Positions 56,885 to 64,000 of a DNA stretch of 64,000 bases are shown piece by piece. Source of the stretch: Ornithodoros turicata (taxonomy: Eukaryota > Arthropoda > Arachnida > Ixodida > Argasidae); the NCBI RefSeq assembly GCF_037126465.1, contig NC_088206.1, forward strand, positions 14,426,702-14,490,701. Reading direction: 5' to 3'. Made by a program: the position numbers and the translations under genes. Position 1 is the stretch's first letter, and every line of letters starts with the position of its first letter. Below the pieces are notes generated by a model. That model did not search any database. It was not told where the DNA came from and saw only the letters and a list, made by a program, of their open reading frames with translations.

Positions 56885-56925
56885 ATTGGCGGGTTGTGCA
56901 GCGTTACCGTTGTTGCCATGGCAAC
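56885..56925 (+). promoter_or_regulatory. Inverted CCAAT box and perfect RFX X-box
   Basis: ATTGG (inverted CCAAT) at 56885-56889 and GTTGCCATGGCAAC at 56912-56925, an exact palindrome matching the RFX X-box (GTNRCC-N0-3-RGYAAC). Animal X-boxes at this position mark ciliary-gene promoters. A short frame on the plus strand starts 68 bp downstream. The surrounding 200 bp is CpG-rich, as expected for a promoter. Confidence 0.55.
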
Positions 56926-56992
56926 AGCTCTGAACGAGTGGCTGCGCGGTTGCCAAGGGTACGGCCGAGCCGGGACGTCCCGCTAAGGAGAT

Positions 56993-57048
56993 ATGGAAGA
57001 CCTGATGCCTAGCCCATCTTCTCCCGAAAGCTTGGCTATCCAAGAGAA
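56993..57048 (+). CDS. Possible first coding exon downstream of the X-box
   Basis: ATG 56993 is preceded in frame by TAA nine bases upstream. It codes MEDLMPSPSSPESLAIQEK before an in-frame TGA, but a splice donor (GAGAA|GTGAGA) sits at 57048/57049, just before that stop. Ser/Pro-rich N-termini of this kind are common. No downstream exon was found in the window, so the product is unknown. If real, it would be a gene on the plus strand within the ninjurin intron, probably ciliary given the X-box. Confidence 0.25.
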
Positions 57049-57305
57049 GTGAGAAAAAAAATATTTCCTTGTACTGTACCAACGTGTTGCGTGATTAGTT
57101 TATTGGCATTTTTTTTTATTTTTTACGCTTTACATCGGCGGTAGCAAAGCGCGGATTTTGTTCATGTTCAGCATTGACACTAGGTGCACTGCACCCGGTG
57201 ACCATCATCCTTCGTGCAGATGTTGTGTTCTCATTTGCTCAACGTCGTGTTTCATTATAATAATTATTATTATGCATATCTCGTTAACTGTCCTTCGTGC
57301 ATATA

Positions 57306-58053
57306 CAGTCGACCCGCGTTTATCCGGACGGCCTCGTTTCCTGTGAAAATGTACGGATAGCGGGGGAACCGGATAAGTGAAACACGAAAATCCAGAGTGA
57401 TCCTAAAAGGACATCTTTATTGAGCATTACAGGAGAAAACTGTCCATTGTCATCTGTTTCATTCTAATACACGCATCCAGTTCTTGCAAATCTTTGCTAA
57501 CAGCGTTAACTTGCGAAATATTGTTTTTGTTGCTCGGAAAATACTAGCGCTGTCTCAGTGCCGCACGCGGATATTCTACCGTCATAGCTGGTGCATCCCC
57601 GCATTCATCATCAGATTCTTTTTGAACACTATCGGAAGCGACGACACTGACGATGTCGTCATCTGCGATTACAGCGCAGGAGTCCTCGTTGCGGACCTTC
57701 TCAGTCTGAAATGACCAGTCAGCTGAGTGGATTAACGTGCAAAGTCGGAAAGGGAGAAAATTCTTCATAGCAACACCGTTTTTGTGTCAGTAAAAAGGAG
57801 GCTACAACCAGGGTCTTCGACCTCGCTTGACTATAGGTGTGAGCCAAGTGTCATTCCTGGACAATAACCGGATAACTGAAGCCGATTGTTGGGTATTAGT
57901 CACTTCTGTTCCCTGGAATTCTCGTCCGAGTCCGGAAGCTGAAGTCCGGATAAACGAGGGCGAAATACATGGGGAGAAATCCGTCCCCATGCTATTTTGT
58001 CCGGATAGCGCAGGATCCGGATAAACGAAGTCCGGATAAACGCGGGTCGACTG
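57306..58053 (-). mobile_element. Pogo/Tigger-like element remnant, 748 bp, with transposase C-terminus
   Basis: TA-flanked ends CAGTCGACCCGCGTTTATCC and GGATAAACGCGGGTCGACTG are exact inverses over 24 bp or more, matching the CAGTCGAC...TTATCCGGA termini of pogo/Tigger elements. The minus strand from about 57770 to 57435 reads an acidic segment (DDDIVSVVASDSVQKESDDE), then YPRAALRQRQYF and finally KQMTMDSFL before a stop. Pogo-group transposases end with such an acidic DNA-bending-type tail and a final K.T.I.DFF. An AATAAAG (minus) follows the stop. The DDE catalytic region is deleted, so it is non-autonomous. Confidence 0.85.
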
Positions 58054-58059
58054 TATCTC

Positions 58060-61000
58060 CCTAGCCTCAGGGACATGTCGCTGTAACAACTAGCCTTGCA
58101 TTCGTATTTGTGCACATTTGTACATTTGCTTGCATTCTACGTTGAACAATTACTGCAGTTCACTATAGGTTTAATGAGCATATATATCCGCTCATCAAAA
58201 TGATTAGGCAACGATTCTGTGTCTAGAAAAAGGATATGTTTTGTCAACTTGAAAAAAGATGCTCATTCTTAGTAAAAAAAATATTCTTTGTAGATACGAA
58301 CCAAACGTATAAAATATGTACAATGAACGTAAACGCGTACAAACGCACACAGTGAGTCGTTCAGCAAGAGAGTAAAACAGCTTAGATCAAGCCTAAGACC
58401 CGTGTCTCTTTCTTTCTTTTCTTCTTTTTTTTTTTGCAATGCAATACAATACTTTCCACCCCCCACCCCCCTTCGTTTTGCAGAGACAACTGACATCGCC
58501 TATATAAACAAACGCCACTAATACCACGTTCACTGATCGTGGACTGTTTCATAAGATAGAACACTAAACGATGCGGGCAGTTCCATCCGAGTCGTCACGT
58601 GAGCACACAGAAAAGGGAGAGGAAGAAGGGAGAGAGAGAAGGAGAAAGGGAGAGTAAACGGCGGATGTACAAAAAAGGAGACGAAAAGCTTAGCATTAGT
58701 TTTGTTAGACTTGTCGATATACCGAAAAAGCTTCCATGCAGATGGGATCTCAACAGGAAATGAGCGTCAACGACCGCACTGCACATGCTGAAGCGCTCTT
58801 CGGTTTCTCCAAAAACTGACACAAACTCAGAATGTTTCCGGTTTTCTGCGTCTCTTTCTTTCTTCTTCGTTTTTTATTTCTGTTTTCGTTTTTTTTTTTT
58901 TTCGTTACTGCCCTTTTCTACCGCCACTTCGGCGCCATGAAGTACCAGGCTCAGTAGTGAAACGTATTTTGAATGTGGAACACGTTACTTGGTTGGCTTG
59001 GTGGAAGAAAAAAATGTTCTTGGGCTCGCGTAGCCATGGTTCCAGCGTGTCCCTTATAATGTTGTGAACGCCACATCACTTTGCGCAATATCCACAGAAT
59101 CTCTGACGACGCTGAGATGTTCTAATCACGATAATAGTCATAAGCTGTAAATAATATATTCTCCTACTAAAATATTAAAATACCGCAACTATATCTACAA
59201 ATATAAGACAGTTACGACTTAAAAAAAAAAACGCATCTAGGACTCGCTTGCATGACTTTCTTTGCCCCCACCTGAAAGGCCAAAGAACTATATCAAGGCA
59301 TTATATGATCCAACTTTCCACTGTCTCCTCTGGGGTTCCGTAATGTCCATGCATAAAGTCCGTAAAGTTTGGGTCAGTGATATTAGCGGCTTCCTATTTT
59401 CTCTCTCTCTCTACCCTCCCTGCCTCTGTGTGTCTGTCTTTTTGATGTAGTCTCATGTTTGATAGCACTTTTCACACCACTGCATCATAACGTTCACGTT
59501 CGACTTCCTTCCACGCAGGTTCTCGCTCCCCCCCACTGCGAGAAAGCATAGTAAAATGTCGATGACAGGATGCAAACTACATGCCGATGTCTTACATGGT
59601 GGATACCAATGCCGTTCTCCCTTTGCTTCTTTTCGAAGGTGCGCCGGCTTTCTCAGGAAATACGTAAGCTAGGTACACCGTAAACTTTTGTGCCAGAGTT
59701 GTTGTGCACTTTTTCTTGTATCGGTTGTTTTCTATTTAATCCTAGACAGTTCTCAAGCACGTTCCAGTGATATTCTTGGACATGCGTACAACTAATACAT
59801 ATCGAATATAAAAATGAAAATATGATCGGGAAACTCTTGCGGCATGTAGAATATACAGTTGTTTAGGAAAAGTCACGTATTCAATAAAGCCCCAACCACA
59901 ACGACGAGCAAAAAATCCCATCGGGATGGGCATTTTGAAAAAAGAAAAGATATAGACGGGTCTTTTCCAACCTCCGGTTCAAAGTGAAAAAAACTTATCG
60001 CGCTCTCTTTATCCCGCAGATAGCGTCAACCACAAGCCAGTCCACAATCCGCAGGCCGCTGCAGAGGCGTGACGAATTGCGTGGTCAGATATGGTTCACT
60101 GATACATTGAAAACAATGGTGAGAGAAAGAGGAACATTAGCCTCGTCAGCGCGCACGTACAACAGGTGATGTCAACAAGTACGCCACAGGTCATGCAAGA
60201 GCACGACTTGTAGGCGTCATTACATCATGAAACAGATAACCAGTATACACATTTCTGTGCTAGAAACGAACGATGCTAACAGCCACATTGTGGAATGTGT
60301 AGAATCGCTTAGGAAGGGAAGGAGTGAGGTGAAAAGGAGCAGATGATGACGACGTACGTAACAGAGTTACTGACTTGTTCACATACAGATACTCCGCTGG
60401 GATATTTATTAAGAACCTGCGAATTCTGAGTCTGCCAAGCGTGGACCTGAAGAGCAAATAACCTGCATCAAGAACTACTGGAAAGGAGCTATTAGACATC
60501 CACAGTATAGGACTGTGTTAAGAATGACCACAGTCCTAATCATTGGCTTTCTGTAAACATGGTTCCATTTAAAACGGGGCGCTATTGGAATCCCGTTGTT
60601 GTATGTGGAGTCATTAATGCCAGTTGTATTGTATTGTTCGGGAGCTGTGAACTTCTATGCTCAGTTCTCTCGCTCGCTCGCTCTCATTTTTATGTCACCG
60701 AGGCGCTTCCAAGAAGTGGAGCAGCATGGGTCTCATCCAGCTCAAATGTTTGTAAATAAACAAACATCTCCTCCTCCTCCTTCCCCCAATGTAACTATCC
60801 TTTATTGCCTCTGTTTCCTCGCATTGTGTTCTCTTCAATGTCAAAGATCCTCCAAATTTCGCTGTTTCAGGCTTCAGACACCGCGGGCGGTTTAAAGCAC
60901 GTTTGACACTCATGCGAAGTTATCAGATACTTAATCGGACATCAAATACGAGCATTCAAAACAATGGAAGCCCCCCCCCCCCCCCCCCTCCCGCATCCAG

Positions 61001-61340
61001 GTGGTCTGGTGGAAGACGTGACTCATCACTGGCAATGCCCGCAACGCCCCTGATGATGCCAGTCTCCTATACAGGTGCATATGATGCACTTCCAATAATA
61101 TTCAATGTCGCAACAGCCATGTACGCATAGAAATTCACCAATGCAGAACTATACGCGGTGTACCATCGCCACCTATCGAAGATATGTGCTCCGAGGTCCC
61201 ATAAATATGTAGCAATGATTAGGAAAAGCACGTACATCAGTATACATACATTCGATCTTTGTTATTCACCATGTCGCTCAATGACACATTGATTTCCTTT
61301 TCCACTCTTGCCAGCAGAGCTTATGCTCTCTTTAACGTTA
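58060..61340. other. Intronic, nothing recognised
   Basis: Low-complexity runs (58419-58435, 58880-58906, 59221-59232, 60971-60990) and short frames. No domain or element identified. Confidence 0.3.
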
Positions 61341-61346
61341 CCTTTA

Positions 61347-61558
61347 GCACTACTTCACCGCAGAACACGCAACCAGTCAACCATCATCACGAATCTCTGA
61401 CGTGATTTATTGGAAAACGAGAGGTGTGCTGCCTTTTGTGACACTTACGCAGTAAATGTTGTCAGAAAAAGCTGTTACAGCACCGCGCTTTCCACAAATC
61501 AGTGGTGATGCGTGTATCCTTTAGCGTGATATGTGGTAAAGCACTGTTTCAAGCGTGT
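61347..61558. repeat. Diverged foldback MITE copy
   Basis: 'ctacttcaccgcagaacacg' and 'gccttttgtgacacttacgc' on the left; 'ctttccacaaatcagtggtg' and 'gatatgtggtaaagcactgt' on the right. Palindrome badly decayed. Confidence 0.6.
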
Positions 61559-61864
61559 GGACCTGAGTTCGTGCGCCAATGAGCCTAGGGGGAACATGTG
61601 TGAATGAAAAAGGGATAGCGTGGTTTGCTTCTCAAAGGGACAATTTGGAGACGTCGACTGATTATGAGACATTAAAGATATATTCCGCTGTGAGGTATGT
61701 ACATATAGGTGGCACGTGCATGTCTCTGTATTCACACGAGCGACATCCGGAAGATTCTAGTGGAAGAAAAAGCAAAATCACAGCTAACAGAGAAGAAGTT
61801 CCGCCCCGTGTTATGTGAGCATTCACACGGTGCGGAATATCGGGAGTGGCGTACTGCGCACTTA

Positions 61865-61914
61865 GCAGACGACACTTCGCAGACGACACCGTCAGCGTCT
61901 TTCTTGTCGTCTGC
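61865..61914. repeat. Local cluster of the GCAGACGAC word
   Basis: Exact copies at 61865-61873, 61879-61887 and, inverted, 61906-61914; the first and last are the arms of a small hairpin ('ttagcagacgac' / 'gtcgtctgcta'). It resembles the 77-nt hairpin at 32803-32879 at its arm ends. Confidence 0.6.
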
Positions 61915-62044
61915 TACAGAATACCTTGTGACTGCATGCGTTGCAGGATATTCTCCACGGTTAGCAGTGTACGTGAACACTGGACGTTGAGCGCTCGCGC
62001 TCCGAAAGCTATGACGTTTTTCGCGTCTTCCGCTTCTGGGGGAA

Positions 62045-62150
62045 TGTCGCTCGTGTGAATACCACTGATCTCTATAGTATAGACTGGATCGCGCATAGGG
62101 TGCTCCACAGCGTGGTCGCCGGCAGCCATATTGGTGGGCCCAACGCATTC
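62045..62150 (-). repeat. 'GGGCCCxCCAAxATGGC ... AGAGATCAGTGG' repeat, minus copy
   Basis: Read on the minus strand: 'tgggcccaccaatatggctg', 'cctatgcgcgatccag' and 'agagatcagtggtattcaca'. Each block is mirrored in order by the plus-strand copy at 63318-63420. A 70-codon minus frame that starts MAAGDHAVEHPMRD falls inside and is probably not a gene. Confidence 0.65.
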
Positions 62151-62159
62151 TGTCGTCTG

Positions 62160-63317
62160 CATTTAGTTCAAGCGGGGCTGCCCGTATTTTTTAGGATTTC
62201 CTTTAAACTAAAGGGCATGTCATGCCAGTTTGTTTCAGCTTTGAGTACACTTCACACGGAGAGAGAAAGAGGGATAATTTTTCACAGGTAAGCTCTTTAT
62301 TTTGAGGAAAAATCAGTTTTTTCGTATCGCATGCATCTGACAACTCGGACTTACTTGCATTGCTACTTCGCTGGTGCCATTACGCACTAAGAAAGTATGT
62401 GTGGCTACCCCTATAAATCTCAAAACCATGTATTTTCTATAAACAATGCGCTTGTGCTTGCAGGTTCCCCTCACAGTCGCTCAGCTGTGCCGAAGCGGAT
62501 GCAGAACTTGCGCCAATATGCCAATTTGTTCCACTGTTCTTTTAATTTGTGAGGTACGGTGGAAGTAAATAAACTGCTGTGTTAACCTCTTCTGTGCAGT
62601 CGCTCCTGTGATAAGTCATGCATGCGTGCATGCTCTTAGTGCAAAGCGCTTCGAATTTCTGTAATGGAATACGCTGACAGCTGAACAACTGCAACGCACT
62701 CGTGACAATAACGTTATTTTAAGATGAGGAATGGGGAGTTTCATCGCCAGGGGCTATACTCCACCCCATTGCTGGTGGTGATGTGGTGGAATAAAATAAT
62801 GAGCCCCTTCACAATATGGATCGAGGTCTTATTGTAGAGCACAAAGAGGGACACTCGTAGAACATAATACGATAATGGAAAAAATCAAACGAGAACCATA
62901 CAATACCAAACCACACATTAACGAACGAGAACCGCGGAACACCAGACGAAAACCGAACAACAAACGAAAACAAACCAAAAATATAAAAATGGATGTACCT
63001 TACAATAACAAACAGTGTGAAACCTTTCTGAGCAAAAAGAAATTTATACGTTGACATTCATCGAATTCACCTTCGTGCGTATGCGCCCTGTGCACGACAC
63101 TTACGCTCCCCTATTCGGAATACGGGCAGCGGAGAAGAAAAAGAAGGCAATTACCATTAAAAACTACAGGAACACGGCTGAAGCGCGCTTGGAATACAAC
63201 AGCACACTGATTCCTAAGGAAGATGCGTGCTAATCAGCAATGAGGAGCGTTTAAAGCGCAATAAATACCCCAAATCAAATCGCTTCCCATTGTTTCCTAT
63301 GGGAGCAGCCGGCGCCA
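62160..63317. other. Intronic or intergenic, nothing recognised
   Basis: No domain, repeat family or splice context beyond an AATAAA near 62562 in both orientations of no clear use. Confidence 0.3.
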
Positions 63318-63420
63318 GTGGGCCCTCCAACATGGCGGCCGGTTGCCGCACCTCTCTCCCACGCGCCCCTCTCCTATGCACCATCCAGCCTTAGAGATCA
63401 GTGGTGAATACACGGTGTAA
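63318..63420 (+). repeat. 'GGGCCCxCCAAxATGGC ... AGAGATCAGTGG' repeat, plus copy
   Basis: 'agtgggccctccaacatggc', 'gcggccggttgccg', 'cctatgcaccatccag' and 'agagatcagtggtgaata'. It is the mirror of the 62045-62150 repeat and lies about 200 bp beyond the first ninjurin exon. AACATGGCGGC also resembles a YY1 site. Confidence 0.65.
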
Positions 63421-63617
63421 GTAGCGTCCCTGACCGAAAATCGAAGAATCCCACAACCCCAGGAACACTACATCCGGTGCTCTCTCATCCATCCAAATGT
63501 ATGCAACTCGGACGGTGTGAGGATTCACTGTTCTTTTCGTCCGCTTATGTTTCATTGCCGCAGCACTACGTCACTAGAGATCGACCATGACGGCTGTTCA
63601 AGAAAAGTTTTCCTTAC

Positions 63618-63815
63618 TTCGTCTTCCTCGTCATCGGGATTATGCTGACACAGACCGCTTCTCCTCCTGCTATCACCGCCACGTTGGCAGACGACCGTCC
63701 CAGATTCAACGAGCGTCTGTCTTCTGCTACGTGGGAAGTCGATGTCCACTTCTTCCATTTCCAAAGAAGAAGACTGACGCTTTTGCACACTTTCTTTCTC
63801 TTCAGCCAATGTCAT
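63618..63815 (-). CDS. Probable first coding exon of ninjurin
   Basis: Minus strand. ATG 63815 (context cacaATGa) opens 66 codons to an excellent donor, GACGAA|GTAAGG, at 63618/63617. The translation begins MTLAEEKESVQKRQSSSLEM, is acidic and disordered, and ends DDEEDE in phase 0, matching the phase-0 acceptor of the core exon at 50776. Ninjurins have short, charged, poorly conserved N-termini before the core, so the fit is good. The 12.8-kb gap and the absence of homology in this exon mean the assignment is inference; a different first exon could be used. The exon carries a GCAGACGAC word at 63687-63695. Confidence 0.5.
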
Positions 63816-64000
63816 TGTGCTCAATGTCTTGGATCAACGCCTCCAACACTCTCTACTGAGACGACTTGAATGAACTTCCTTGACTTCCACATCCGCCGAT
63901 AACATCAAAGCGGTGTTACTGGTGGGCGTTTAACACTGGAGATAACAGTCGGTTCGTGCACGGAACGACTCTCGAGAACGGTAAACATGATGTTATTTAT

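Overview
This window is eukaryotic and looks like an ixodid-tick-like chelicerate genome. The evidence is: coding signal in short exons separated by long introns, with canonical GT/AG junctions; several copies of a tRNA-headed SINE resembling the tick Ruka family; many TA-flanked foldback MITEs of one family; and decayed LINE relics carrying a Cys/His-rich C-terminal tail. The species call is an inference. There is no bacterial-style gene packing, no rRNA or functional tRNA gene, and no CRISPR array.

1-38 kb is mostly transposon-derived. A foldback MITE family of about 250 bp, with short terminal repeats beginning CACTCTTAAAAATG and a palindromic core, occurs more than 20 times as full, half, nested or decayed copies. 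Among it lie a 623-bp hAT-like element with a perfect 8-bp target-site duplication, an 881-bp mariner-type palindrome, SINEs, LINE C-terminal relics, a gypsy-type integrase scrap and several unrelated short hairpin elements. Possible host pieces are an orphan coding exon on the minus strand (14153-14506) with a very good splice acceptor, and a possible non-coding first exon with TATA box and splice donor near 26.35-26.52 kb.

38.5-44.3 kb carries the clearest single coding exon: a 461-residue ORF on the plus strand (39057-40442) with a splice acceptor and a 525-nt 5' leader upstream. The protein is charged and mostly low-complexity. It has PIDLR, LDLR and PEDLS motifs of the CtBP-binding type and a basic, helical C-terminal block, so a transcriptional corepressor-recruiting role is plausible, but I could not name the gene.

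46.6-63.8 kb carries a ninjurin gene on the minus strand. A first coding exon (63618-63815), a conserved core exon (50573-50776) and two alternative phase-0 terminal exons (49388-49591 and 46645-46833) predict two isoforms of about 201 and 196 residues that differ in the second hydrophobic hairpin. The introns hold a pogo/Tigger-like element with transposase C-terminus remnants, a foldback element with a misleading hydrophobic ORF, a LINE-free stretch with a candidate small secreted protein (52429-52668), and a CpG-rich promoter-like site with a perfect RFX X-box palindrome at 56.9 kb. The rest is intronic or intergenic sequence in which I see no gene.
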